NCBI GenBank assembly: GCA_033807775.1
Contig: CM066314.1
Span: forward strand, 37,245,501 to 37,309,500
From: Saussurea involucrata
Lineage: Eukaryota; Streptophyta; Magnoliopsida; Asterales; Asteraceae
Length of the DNA stretch: 64,000 bases
Direction of reading: 5' to 3'
Shown here: in pieces, positions 51,290-62,397 of the stretch
Layout of the letters: each line of letters begins with the position of its first letter
Position numbering within the stretch: the first letter of the stretch is position 1
The notes under the pieces: model-generated
What the model was told of the DNA's origin: nothing
Seen by the model: the letters and a program-made list of their open reading frames with translations, nothing else
The model's database searches: none
Position numbers and translations under genes: made by a program

Positions 51290-53923
51290 TGAAACACCCT
51301 AAAAACGGAGTCAATTTAAACCTTGAAATTTCCACCAGTTATGATCAAAACTTTCAAACTTATATAACCTGAGGATCAAATGTAAGGTTTTTATATACAA
51401 CTGACATTACTTAAATAACTTATTAATCTAATCATCTCATAACAATCAGATTGATCGAATTATCTAAACAACTGTCCCAAAGACTTCAAAGAATAACTAG
51501 ATCCTTTGTTATCTCTAAGTCTGAATCTCTCCAAAAGTTCTCTTCTCTCGTTCCCGCTACTTCCCGGAGCTTGTACCTGGTAAGAAGATTCAACTTGAAA
51601 CATTAGGCTTTCGCCTAGTGAGAATACTCAAATCAAAATAAAATTTAATAATTAAAACATGAACAGATAACTCAAACATGTTCTCACCCATCTTACCGTA
51701 CGAAAACTCCTTTCCAAAATCGGGGAATCTACCCCACTCCCAATCCTACGACTAACTCATTTAATCGTAACAACAAAATAAGGTTTAACTCTGAATCGTT
51801 CCAGATTCACAATCAATATTCACACACAAGAAATTACAAGTCAAAACTTGCCTATTTCTTAATCAGGAAGTAGAGATTACAAATTACTTTATGCCTATCT
51901 CTAATCTTCCTCTCATCACAGGGAAATCTCCGATCTTCCCGAAAACAATGGAAATCTCTGATCTTCCATAAATCGAAATGGGAATTACAAATCAAAATCT
52001 GCCTATTCCACATTCCACCTCTGCATCAATGGTCCCAATGGGATTATAATATCGCGATACTCAATCGGGACTCACGATGGTTCGAGGTTCACCCAATTAC
52101 TAAAATTACACCCCTTTTGTCTATGGCGAGTAATCGGTTCCCATTATACCGTACCCAAGTGCCCTCGGTGACCGGATGCCTATTTTAGTAAAAGCACATA
52201 ATCACATAATATAATACAATCGATACTACTATATGCGTCCAGCATAGAATGTATCATTTCTCTGAACATATTCTATATATAAAATAAAGAATATTATTAC
52301 CCACATCTCAATCTCTTTATTACCCCTTCTCTGAAATCTGATATGATGATCACCATCTCAATAGTTATTTATATTTTCGAACTCATAGATAGGCCTTTAT
52401 AATATATCTCAATTTGGCTTCTCAATCACATTTAGAATTCATAATCATCTAACATATTGCATATAACAGATAATCCTGCTCATTATAAGGAATATGAATA
52501 ATTCCTGTTCATCAACTTCTTAACTATCCCCTCATAGTAATTTAACACGAGAGTTAATATATATCAGTTGTTAATCTATATCTTTGAACTCATGGATGGA
52601 TCTTTATAGTTTATCTCAATAAAGCTTCAAATCATATTTAGAGTTCATAACCACATAGTAATTTCATGTAGTAAATAATCAAACTTAGCATGCAAGATTA
52701 ATAATAATTACTAGTTCATCAACTTCATAGATAACTCATCTTAGAAGTTTTAGCATGGAAATCCACATAACACAACTTTTAATCGCCCTCTTGGCTTATC
52801 TCTAATTTAATCCAATCCACATAAAACATATTCATGCATATATATAAAGCATCTAATTCAAGATTAATTACTGAATTTTAAAGAGAGTTGAATAAACTCA
52901 CCTGATGCGTTATCACTCCTTTTAGTCCTTTTTAACTCGTAAGGCTCCTTTCTTCACTACCACAGCTTACTGTATTATTCAGTTTACATATACTGATATT
53001 AATCATCAAAACAGAACCCTCTACAACTGAAAATCCTTAATCTCTTAAAATCACATCTCAAGTCGCAATGAACTGAAATCGCAATCACCTATTGCGATTT
53101 CACTTCCAAATCGCAACCAACAGAAGTCGCAGTCCTCTATTGCGATCCCAAATCCAAATCGCAGTGAACTGTTGCGACTACAGTACCAAGTCGCAACTAC
53201 CCATTGCGATTTCGACCCAAGTCGCAACCAACTGTTGCGATTCCAAAGCCAAGTCGCAATGGTCTACTGCGACTCCAACTCCAAGTCGCAATTACCCATT
53301 GCGACAATCATGAATGTCGCAACTCAAGGTTGCGACTTCGATGATGTTCATCCAAGTCTCAGTCCACTAAGTTCATTCTAAACCCAGATTTTTGTACTTT
53401 TAATCTATGTTTGTTTATGCCAATTTGCAGATATGTTTAATACACTTATCTTAACACATCCTAAAACTCAGATTCTCATTATCATCATAATTTACCCAAA
53501 ACCCATCAAAATCTTCTAAGAACACTTTTACTACTAAGATGAAGAATTTACAATGAGATGTTTACCTTATGATTCTTCAAACCAACAGCAGATTAGATAA
53601 ATTCCCAGCAAATCTTTCTTTTCTTCCTTCTCTTTCTCGATTTCTCTATCTCCCTCTCGGTTTCTCTTCTCAAAACCGAACACACACACACAATGCACAT
53701 AACACACACACCTTTTAGCTAACATGCTAACTTAATGACACCTCACTAAAAACACATGAGTCATTAACCATATTACCAAACAAACCTCCAACTTTAAAGA
53801 AATAACAATACAACCCTCAAATTGGAAATCTTCTTCAATCAACACTTGTAAACAATTACAACTTAACCCTCAAGTTAATTTGTAATTCACAAAATAATAT
53901 AACTGAAAATTTGGGATGTTACA
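51290..53923 (-). mobile_element. Solo LTR of the Tekay-like family, inside Tat pol
   Basis: On the minus strand it begins TGTAACATCCCAAATTTTCA and ends GGGTGTTTCA, like the LTRs at 15471 and 22713 but more diverged and longer (2634 bp). Target duplication CCAGA at 51285-51289 and 53924-53928 shows a real insertion followed by LTR-LTR recombination. It carries the TCGCAA/TTGCGA array at 53050-53340. Confidence 0.93.
53050..53345 (-). repeat. TCGCAA/TTGCGA palindrome array in the solo LTR
   Basis: Alternating AAGTCGCAA and TTGCGATTT motifs at about 20-27 bp spacing; the most expanded of the three copies in the window. Confidence 0.88.
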
Positions 53924-53928
53924 CCAGA

Positions 53929-56306
53929 TCAAAGCCATCATCGAGATCAAACCTCCGAGAAATTTCAAAGAAGTCCAAAGACTCACTGGTCGAGTGGCAG
54001 CTTTGAACAGGTTTATCTCTCGATCCTCAGACAGGTGTCATTTGTTTTATAACGTCCTCAGGAAAAATAAAGGCTTCGATTGGACCGACGATCACGAGCA
54101 AGCACTGCAAAAACTAAAGGAGTACATGATGTCGCCTCCTTTGTTGTCAAAGCCTCACGATCATGAAGTCTTGCAGCTATATTTGGCTGTTAGCCCTAAT
54201 GCAGTAAGTGTCGTCCTGACGCGAGAAGATGAAAAGCAGCAACTGCCGATCTACTATGTAAGTAAATCTCTCTTGGACGCAGAAACCAGGTATTCCTCTA
54301 TGGAAAAATTGCTTTTATCGCTAGTCACAGCTGCTAAAAAATTGCGATACTATTTCGAATCGCATCCTATTACTGTCGTGACTAACTTTCCTCTTAAGTC
54401 TGTCTTGAGGAAACCTGAGTTGACAGGTCGTTTGGCAAAATGGAGCATATATCTCAGCAGTTACGACATCGATTTCAAGCCCAGGACCGTGATCAAATCG
54501 CAAGCTTTGGCAGATTTCATTGCTGATTTCAGCTCTGAGCTGGAAAAAGAAGCAGAACTCGAGGTGTCTACTGTGGCGACTCACGACGACATGCCCTGGA
54601 CTCTACATGTCGACGGATCGTCCAACACCAGGGGCGCAAGACTAGGCGTCGTCTTAAAGTCGCCACAGGGGGACAAGATGGTGTATTCCGTGCGATGCGA
54701 CTTCAAAACCACCAACAACGAAGCCGAGTACGAAGCCCTGATCGTGGGAATGAATATGGCCCACGACTCGGGGGCAACCGCGCTACATGTCAAAAGTGAT
54801 TCTCTCCTGGTCGTAAAACAGATGAATGGAGAATTCGCGGCTAAAGATTCAAAAATGACAGCGTACCTGAAGGTAGCAAAAGAAAATTCTGAAAAGTTCA
54901 AATCATTTTCTATTGAACAGATTCTAAGGGACCAGAACACTCAAGCCGACGCCTTAGCAAACCTTGGGTCTGCTCTTGTCGAACCAATATTCAATAGCAT
55001 TCCTATGATTCAACTGGCGACGTCGTTCATCGAAAATAGCGATGTCGTCGAGATCGAAGACCAAGAAGATGATTGGTCGTGCGACATCCGGAATTTCCTT
55101 ATGCACGACCAACTCCCAGAAGACAAGATGGAAGCTCGGAAGATCAGATTCAAAGCATCCAGGTATGTCGTGATTGGAGATAGACTCTATCGACGATCAT
55201 CGACAGGCTTAAACCTGAGATGCGTCATCAGCAAAAGTCAAGTTCAGAAGATCCTTCAAGAGATGCACGATGGAGAGTGTGGCAACCACTCAGGAGGTCG
55301 CAATTTGGCCAATCGTATCTCTCGACAAGGCTTTTTTTGGCCAACATTGCGACAAGACGCCATCAGGTATGTCCAGAATTGTGATCCCTGTCAACGACAT
55401 TCAGGTACGTCCCATAAACCCTCTGAACCTTTACACTCGACACTGATCCCATGGCCCTTCATGAGATGGGGGATGGATATTGTCGGCAAGCTACCACCTG
55501 CCCCTGGGCAAAAGGCATTTCTCCTCGTACTTACGGATTATTTTTCTAAGTGGGTAGAAGCGGCTGCCTTTTCCCAAGTCAGGGACAAGGAAGTCGTCTC
55601 TTTTATCCAGACTAACATCATATGTAGGTTTGGGATTCCATCCGAAATTGTCTGCGACAATGGATCTCAGTTCATAAGCAACAGAACTCGACAGTTCTAT
55701 GAAGACTGCAACATCAAGCTAACGACCTCGACACCCAGATATCCCCAGGCAAATGGACTTGCTGAGTCGAGCAATAAGACCATTATTGCTTCAATAAAGA
55801 AAAGGTTGAAAGCTGCCAAAGGAAAGTGGGTCGAAGAGCTCCCTTCAGTCCTGTGGGCGAATCACACGATGCCTCGCACGTCCACAGGGCAAACCTCTTT
55901 CTCTTTGGTCTATGGTTGTGAAGCAGTTTTGCCGGTCAAGGTCCAGCTCCCAACCTCGAGGCATACTTCCAACGACCATAACCTGGTTGATTTAAGTTAT
56001 GACCTCGATGCCCTTGAAGAACTTAGAGAATCAGCGTTGATCAAAATGGTGTCGCAGAAGCAAGCGGTCGAGCGACATTTCAACAAGAATGTCAAAGCTA
56101 AAGTCTTTCAAGAAGGCGACTACGTCCTCCGACGAGTGTTCCAGAGCACTCAAGAACTCAATGCAGGTAAGCTTTCCACCAAATGGGAAGGTCCTTATCG
56201 TATCTCAAAAGTCGTGGGTAAAGGTGCCTATCGGCTCCAAACCCTCGACAATCGAGATGTCCCACGTAGCTGGAATGCAACACATTTGAAAAGGTATTTC
56301 TTCTAA
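53929..56306 (+). pseudogene. Tat RNase H, archaeal-type RNase H and integrase (3' part of pol)
   Basis: It continues the RT frame after the solo LTR. Order: RT connection (LTGRVAALNRFISRS), first RNase H (YYVSKSLLDAETRYSSMEKL, ALADFIADF), archaeal-type RNase H (LHVDGSSNTRGARLGVVLKS, NNEAEYEALIVGM, KSDSLLVVKQMNGE, NTQADALANLG), and integrase: zinc-finger region ending CDPCQRHSG, catalytic GMDIVGKLP, CDNGSQFIS, and the Glu in NGLAESSNKTI. The C-terminal end has KWEGPYRISKVVGKGAYRLQ. No stop is seen within this part, and the key catalytic residues appear present. Confidence 0.9.
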
Positions 56307-56888
56307 GTCTTTTCCCTTCTTTCATATGATTTTTTATTCATCACGACGATTACTGACTTAAGAATCGGAGGGTCGTTGGTTAGCCAACGACCAACCTCTG
56401 ACATTGTTTTATCGCAGGAGCGCACGACATAAGTTACTAAGTCTGTTATACGACCTCAGTAAAATCGCACGACATAAGCAGTCAGGTCTATTACACGACT
56501 TGATTGTACGATTGCAGGAATGTGCGACTCAAGTTCGTCGCACGATTTAATTGTGCTATCATAAGGCCTATTGACTTCACGATCTAAGTTTTTGACTTAG
56601 AAAAAATTCCAATATTTTGGATGAATGATTTAATCGCATGTACTTGTGTTTTTTTACATGATTTAAAGATCTTATGACTTGTGTTTTGATCGTTGTATTA
56701 CAATGGACGCCTAGGTCGCACGACTTCCTGTTCATTTTTTACTTAGTAAACTTCGCGATTGATATTCACAAAACGTATAAGACATAAATTCAACAAAAAG
56801 TAAATTTCATTCATTGAATGGTCGGTTACATCCAAATGGCTCGACCACCAACGGTCGAGCGATAAAAACAAAAACTAAGAAAAATTTC
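56307..56888. other. Tat noncoding region between pol and the antisense frames
   Basis: Repeated GTCGCACGAC/CGCACGACATAAG motifs occur at 56410-56560. No gene. Confidence 0.6.
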
Positions 56889-59035
56889 CTAAGGCTGAGG
56901 AGGAGCGTCGGTCGCGTCTTTGCCAGAGGCCTCGCCTTTGGAGCCTACATCCATCTCCTCCTCCTCGACCTCCTTCTTGTCATCCGAGTCGAGGTCCCGC
57001 TCAGTCCCAACCTTCGACAAGAAGAACGCCAGCTCATCTGACGCAGAGGCGAGGGGATACTTGCCCGACAAGTGTCGTCGCATGATAGCCGCCCGTGCGG
57101 TCAGTCGGGCAAGAGCGAAGACGGACTTAGCTTCGTCCTTCAGCTCCTTCAGCTCCTTCAGCTCCTTCACCTCTTCCTCTAGCCCCGCCACCCTGGACTT
57201 AGAATCCCCGGCTTCTTTTTCACTCACAGCCAAGGATTCCTTAGTCTTGTCCAGCTCCGCCCTTTGTTCGGCGATCAGGGACAGGGACTGCTTCAGACGA
57301 TAGTTCACCTCGTCCCTTGCGCGACCGACGACCTCAGACTCGTTCTGGCATCGTCGAGTCATATCGACAGGTCCTCGACGTGTGCCAGAGCGGACTTCTC
57401 CCTCTCCAACGCTGCATTCTCTCTCTTGAGAGCATAAGACACTAGACCTTCTATCTTCGTCGTTTCGGCGTGCAGAGCTAGGGAAGACTGGAACGCCTGT
57501 AAAACACAAAGAGTATTATCAGTGGACACTCGACAAAGTTAACAACGACAGAGTAAAACAAGTCTTGAAAGAAAGACCTACCATGAACGCCAGTCCGGCA
57601 ACATGGGATCCCGTCTCCTCGATCGAGACTCCCCGAAAGCGCTCCCTGAAAGAGGGGAGCTGATACTTCCCCAAATGAAGAAACAGCGTCGTCCCGTCTA
57701 GGACATTATCCGACATGAAGTTTGACGGCAACGTAAAGTTGACCGTCATAACCTGAGCCTCCCCCGTCGCGTGACCCTTGCCTTTGTCTGTCGACGAAGG
57801 GGTCAACATTACAGTAGGAGACACCGTCGTTTTCGCCAGAGGCGCAGAGCTCACTGGTGTTGCGTCGATCGCACCAGAAGACGTCCTCGTCTTCTCAGGG
57901 GTTGCGACCGACACCTTCGCCTTCTCGGGCGTGACGACTCTCGACGGGTCGCCAGCCTTTGAAGACGGTTCCCTCGGGAGCGTCATCCTCGATTTCTTCA
58001 AGACACCCGACCCGGTGGTCGAGGTCACCTTCCTCTTTTCTCTGCCCTTACGGGCAAGTTCAGCTTGAATTTTCCCTCTTGGCAGCTGCAGACGACATCT
58101 TCGCCTGAGATTCTCCTGAAAAACAAGAAGAGAAAAGAGCATTACATGACAGACATAAATGAAAAGACCAAAGTCGAGCAGAAAAGAGTAAGGTACACTT
58201 ACCAATCATCTCTACCTCTTCTTCTTCTCTCGACTCCTCTTTCTCTTCTTCCTCTTCTTCTCCCTCTTCTTCCTCCTCTTCTTCCTCTCGACTCCCTTGA
58301 TTCTCTCCCAAATACACCAGATCCTCATCCTCATCTACTAAATGTCGTGTGACGAGCGATCGGTCGTCAGCTCTAATTTCTAGAAACTTTTTGATCTTAG
58401 CCTTGGAGTCGTCGTCAGGCTTCACATCCTCGAATTTAATGTCTGGAGGCACATAAGAGGGAAAGGTTAGTTGAGAAACAAAGCAATAAAGGTAATAAAA
58501 AACGCTCGAACAAAGCTAAAAACTCACCCGACATATTCCAGCTAGACCTAATCCAGTCGCTGTCAGGGTCCAGCGTCGCTACCCACACGAATGCGTACCT
58601 GGTCTTCCATTTGCGGTCGTTGACCGCAGTTTTCAGAACCAAGGTACGATCGCCCTTGTGTTTCGAGAACAGGCTATAGCGACGGTACCCGTCCATCTTG
58701 ACCTAGTAAGCCGTCAACAGGTCCTTCACGTTCATCGGCGACTCCCAATTTCTGGTTAGTCGCTCGATGACCTGAATAACGCGTCAAAATTGGGGCATCA
58801 GCTGACTCGGCGAGAGGTCAAACGCGCACATAAACACCTTGGCTAAAGGCGAATACGGCCACTGGAATCCAATCTTAAATGGATATTCGTATATCACGAC
58901 ATATCCATCAGGGCACATCTTCGGTCGAATCTGACCGGCCTTGCTCAACGTAATCCCCGCAGGGATTTTTGCTAAGCTCCTAAGGTCGTCAAGATCATCT
59001 TGATCTCAAATGGTACTTTTGGGTTCGGTCGACAT
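56889..59035 (-). pseudogene. Antisense additional ORF of the Tat element (Transposase_28-like), spliced, decayed
   Basis: Four coding blocks joined by GT-AG introns, read leftward: 59035-58528 (MSTEPKSTI start, then DGYVVIYEYPFKIGF and MDGYRRYSLFSKHKGDRTLV); 58442-58203 (acidic EEEEEEEEGEEEEEE run); 58115-57582 (Ser/Thr-rich, then NVLDGTTLFLHLGKYQLPSF); 57496-56889 (coiled coil AEQRAELDKTKESLAVSEKE, ending DATDAPPQP). In-frame stops at 59006, 58784, 58703 and 57359, and a frame shift near 57360, make it a pseudogene. Tat elements are known to carry antisense frames of this kind, annotated as a putative gypsy-type transposon domain (Transposase_28); their function is unclear. Exon edges are my reading of splice motifs. 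Confidence 0.7.
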
Positions 59036-59626
59036 CGCTAAACCTGTTAACCAAATTTGTCGGTCTGCAAAACCCCAAATATCCCAGTTTTTCCTAGGTT
59101 TTCTAGCAATCGACTTACGACGCATACAAAGAATAAGGAGTCGTACCTTATATAGGCGCTCTAAACCTCGAAATACCTAATCGGTTTACAGATTTTTGCA
59201 GGTTTTGAAACGATTCGCTAAAAAGCAAGGATCGATGGAAGAAATCTCGCTATAAAAACTCTCAGAAATCGTAAACTGGAAAAGATCCACTAAGGATCGC
59301 TATTTATGCAATTGATCGTGTCAAGTCGAGTCACTCGATGAACGACACGTGGCTTCTTCTTTTCGAAAGCTCGACGGATCGTCGACACCTGGCAATTACA
59401 GTAGCTAAGCACGATCGCACGTCAGCATGACGTCACAATCTTATCCCCTTTTCAACTTCCTCTTTAGTTAGAATCGAACCGATTCAGTTACCAAACCAAC
59501 GACTTTCGACACGTGTCACATCCCTTAACATTCCCTTGGACGAGGATTTCAAAAGATTTTCTTCTAACGAAAATTTAAAATTCAAACTTGAAAATTGCCT
59601 TTTCATTTTAAATTTTGGGGGCAAAC
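59036..59626. other. 3' noncoding region and polypurine tract of the Tat element
   Basis: It probably contains the promoter and leader of the antisense frame. AATTTTGGGGGCAAAC at 59611-59626 is the purine-rich primer site before the 3' LTR. Confidence 0.65.
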
Positions 59627-60408
59627 TGTTTGGGTAACATTTCACCAGTCTCGACCACGGCCAAAAAAGAGAAAAAATTTATTACACTTTCTTGTGATAA
59701 GATGAAAATCATAAACACTTTATTGTCTGACCGAAGTTTAAATCAAAAGTTACTCATGACACTCGACCGTCGTAAGAGACCTCTCGACCTCGACCGACTA
59801 ACGTAAGACAACTGTTATGATTTCTTTATTTATTGCAGGGTCAACGCCATTAATGACCAACGGACATAACCGACAAGGTTAATTACGAGCATTAACCACA
59901 GCGACCGTTACGACCATTACTCCGACATCCATGAAGATCATTTAAAGCCGCGAAAGCTATATAAACAAAGGCTCCATCTCTATTTGCGCAGAACTGAATC
60001 CCAAGAACACCTACAGCGTACTAAAAGCTCTCAAACGAAGAAGTATTCTTTCGAACATACGACGCACGACGCCTTACTTCTACGCACGACACACTCGTTT
60101 TTATATGCAATTCACATGTTCACTTTACATCTAAAATTCTTTCTTTTACTTGTATTGTAACCATTGTACTCTCGACACTTGAAACATAAGGATATCGCCC
60201 CTGTTTGGCGATCATAGTGCAGCGACGACATCCACTGTCGTCCGCGGGTTTTTTCCTCGTTGAGGTTTTTCCCGCATCACCAAAATCTTTTGTCTAATTT
60301 ACGTTTTTTGTCTTAGTCGCATAGCTTTGTCGAACGATTTCTATCTTTAGTTGTTAAGCTCCACAATCAACCTTAAGTTATCATTCTGGACGATTTTTGG
60401 CATTAACA
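59627..60408 (+). repeat. 3' LTR of the Tat element
   Basis: 782 bp, the partner of 47256-48038. Confidence 0.94.
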
Positions 60409-60461
60409 GGTTCGGGTTGGGTTGGCGGGTTGGGTCACTTTTTGCCACCCCTAAAACACAT

Positions 60462-60780
60462 GGACGATTTCACGGTAACACATGACCTGTTTCACGAAGG
60501 TCTCTGGTTCATGGTCTCTATGACCTCCCCCACTCATGGCCTCTTTGTTGGAATTTGTAGGGCAAAAATAGGAAGCAATGGGGGGGAGGGACGGAGATGA
60601 GTGGATGGAGAGAGTTTGGCCGGCAGATCGGCGTCCCTATGGTCGTGAACGATCGTCGTTGTGGTATGTGTGTTAACAGTACACACACGTGTATATATAT
60701 ATATATATATATATTACTTACAGATTTGATCCTTAAAGTTCGATTATTTTTATAAATATAAGAAAAAATAAAATAAACTT
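60462..60780. other. Inner right part of the WDR5-carrying element
   Basis: Contains a (TA)n run at 60691-60713 and otherwise unassigned sequence. No further WDR5 similarity was recognised. Confidence 0.5.
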
Positions 60781-61023
60781 GCAAAAAGGGGGGACAAAAC
60801 ATGTTTGGATGAAAATACCCTTGACACTAACGATGAAAATAGACGAAGTTAGTTGTCATGTCCTTGTTTCAGAGTAAAATTCAAACTATGAGGACCAAAA
60901 CTTGAATTATGAAACCACGTGTCCGTTTTCAAATAAATGATCAAATGTCAGGGACCAAAATTAAAGTTAAAGCTATGGTTTTCTTTTAATACATGTGAAA
61001 GTAAAGTTAATGAACATAAATTA

Positions 61024-61390
61024 GGGGGAAATTAATTAAAATACCCTAAGTTTGACCATGTTTTACTGAAATACCCAAAATCTCTCCCACTTTGCAAAAA
61101 TACCCTAAAAATCCGCGATGGGAGCCCACGATCGTGGGCCAGGGACCTTTCTGACACTTTTTTAAACTTGCAGGGACCATTTTTGAAAAATGGAATCCCG
61201 CGATCGCGGGCTCATCCCGCGATGGGGTTATTTTTGTGACTTTTCAATTGCAAGGGACCATTTTTGAAAAATTCCAGGGACCATTTATGAAAATTTTGAT
61301 ATTTTTGGCACTGTTCACCCCATTTCGTCCATTTTTACGAATTTAAAATGAAATGTTACACTTTCAACCCCTATACTTATTTACTAAATT
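61024..61390 (+). repeat. Left terminal repeat of MULE-2
   Basis: Same start as the MULE-1 TIRs, with CCCGCGATCGCGGGCTC near 61198 and CATCCCGCGATGGGG near 61212, but diverged in detail. Confidence 0.75.
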
Positions 61391-62397
61391 TACTTTATAC
61401 CTTTTACTTTCATTATTTTAATTTTACATTTAACACATATAATCGTTTATTAACTAAAATACGTTAAAAATACGTTTTAATTTTAACAAATTACACCATT
61501 ATAATCGTCTCTTCGATACGTTCGAAATGATCCCAATCTTGAATTTTTTTGGAGTTATATATTTTAATATATATCATATACAGTTATACACTACATAAAA
61601 AAAATATTTTTTATAATTAAAATTCATACTCTTATAGTTAATTATTTAATTTATGGTACATCTCTTATTTTTTTTTCAATTTTGTTTTACACTCCTATCG
61701 CATTAACATAATAATCATATATTAACTAATTCATTAAATCGTTTTAAATTATTATTATTTGAATGTGTTTATAGATTTCGTCTGAAAAAGTTGTCTGCAT
61801 GATTCCACTGAAAAAGTAACTGCAATATTCGTCTGCTCTTGAATAAAGGTCTTTCATTAGGCAGAAAATTAGTCTTTAAGTAGTCAAACATAGCTAATTA
61901 ATGAGAATTTAGATCAGATTTATATGGTACTATCAAATGCAAGTTTCTATAATATAGATATTGTTCTACATCACATGATACCAATTTTTGCATCATATGA
62001 ATCACTTCAAGACAACAAGAACCAATACCCCAATAATCAAGAAATAAATGCTTGTTCATCCAATAATCTTTGTATTAGGATTATCGCAAGTTTCATAAAC
62101 CTACTTACTAGGTGTTGAAAATATGGGTTTTACTAAACTTTGGACGCATTTAAATTTATATATATGTGCTATATATAACTAACTTTTAGTAGGTTTATGT
62201 TCTTCTATATGAGATCTTCGAAATGATATATAATGCGTCCAAAATAGAGTATGTGTGAAAGAGATATCGATACTCAAAGTTGAGTAAATTGATGAAATTA
62301 GCAAAAACCAAATGAAGTAAACAGTAAGTCAATCACAATACTTTAACAAAATAAGCTAATACTAAAAATAACAATTATTTAATGTTACATAAACAAC
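61391..62397. other. MULE-2 noncoding region
   Basis: 61450-61770 is closely similar to 25347-25648 of MULE-1. The rest (61770-62397) is A/T-rich with no supported gene and probably includes the 3' untranslated part of the ULP1-like gene. Confidence 0.6.

Larger units (their letters stand above)
47256..60408 (+). mobile_element. Tat-lineage Ty3 retrotransposon with antisense extra frames
   Basis: LTRs 47256-48038 and 59627-60408 begin TGTTTGGGTAA and end GGCATTAACA. Target duplication GGTTC lies at 47251-47255 and 60409-60413. The TTGGCGCC primer site, a second archaeal-type RNase H after the first, and minus-strand frames between pol and the 3' LTR together identify the Tat/Retand/Ogre branch. 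Gag-protease has several stops and a frame change. RT to integrase is one frame apart from the inserted solo LTR (51290-53923). The element is non-functional as it stands. Confidence 0.93.
46485..60453. mobile_element. hAT MITE, split by the Tat retrotransposon
   Basis: The left part (46485-47255) and right part (60414-60453) together make a MITE rich in CAACCCAACCC/GGGTTGGGTTGA. The right end GCCACCCCTA is the inverse of the common hAT terminus TAGGGGTGGC; the left end is decayed (TCGTGTAAATAGG). Flanking 8-mers AAACACAA (46477-46484) and AAACACAT (60454-60461) agree at seven of eight positions. Confidence 0.7.
45958..60980. mobile_element. Long-TIR (MULE-like) element carrying a WDR5 gene fragment
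   Basis: Sequence from about 45958 to 46150 (AATTTTGGTCCTTGGCGTTT, CATAATTCAAGTTTTGGTCC, ACTAACTCCGTTA-like) recurs in inverse at about 60780-60980 (AACTTGAATTATGAAACCAC, then AGGGACCAAAATTAAAG). Terminal repeats of this TTTTGGTCC type and length are typical of plant Mutator-like elements. A clear 9-bp target duplication could not be found, so ends are approximate. Without the nested hAT/Tat insertion the element is only about 1.05 kb and holds the WDR5 piece, a Pack-MULE arrangement. Confidence 0.65.

Noticed and set aside
57771..58352. Plus-strand frames opposite the Tat antisense gene
   Set aside because: The minus-strand exon structure with splice sites explains this sequence better; plus frames are shadows of acidic and Ser-rich exons.
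61924..62118. 64-codon plus frame in MULE-2
   Set aside because: Low-complexity A/T-rich sequence without similarity or context.
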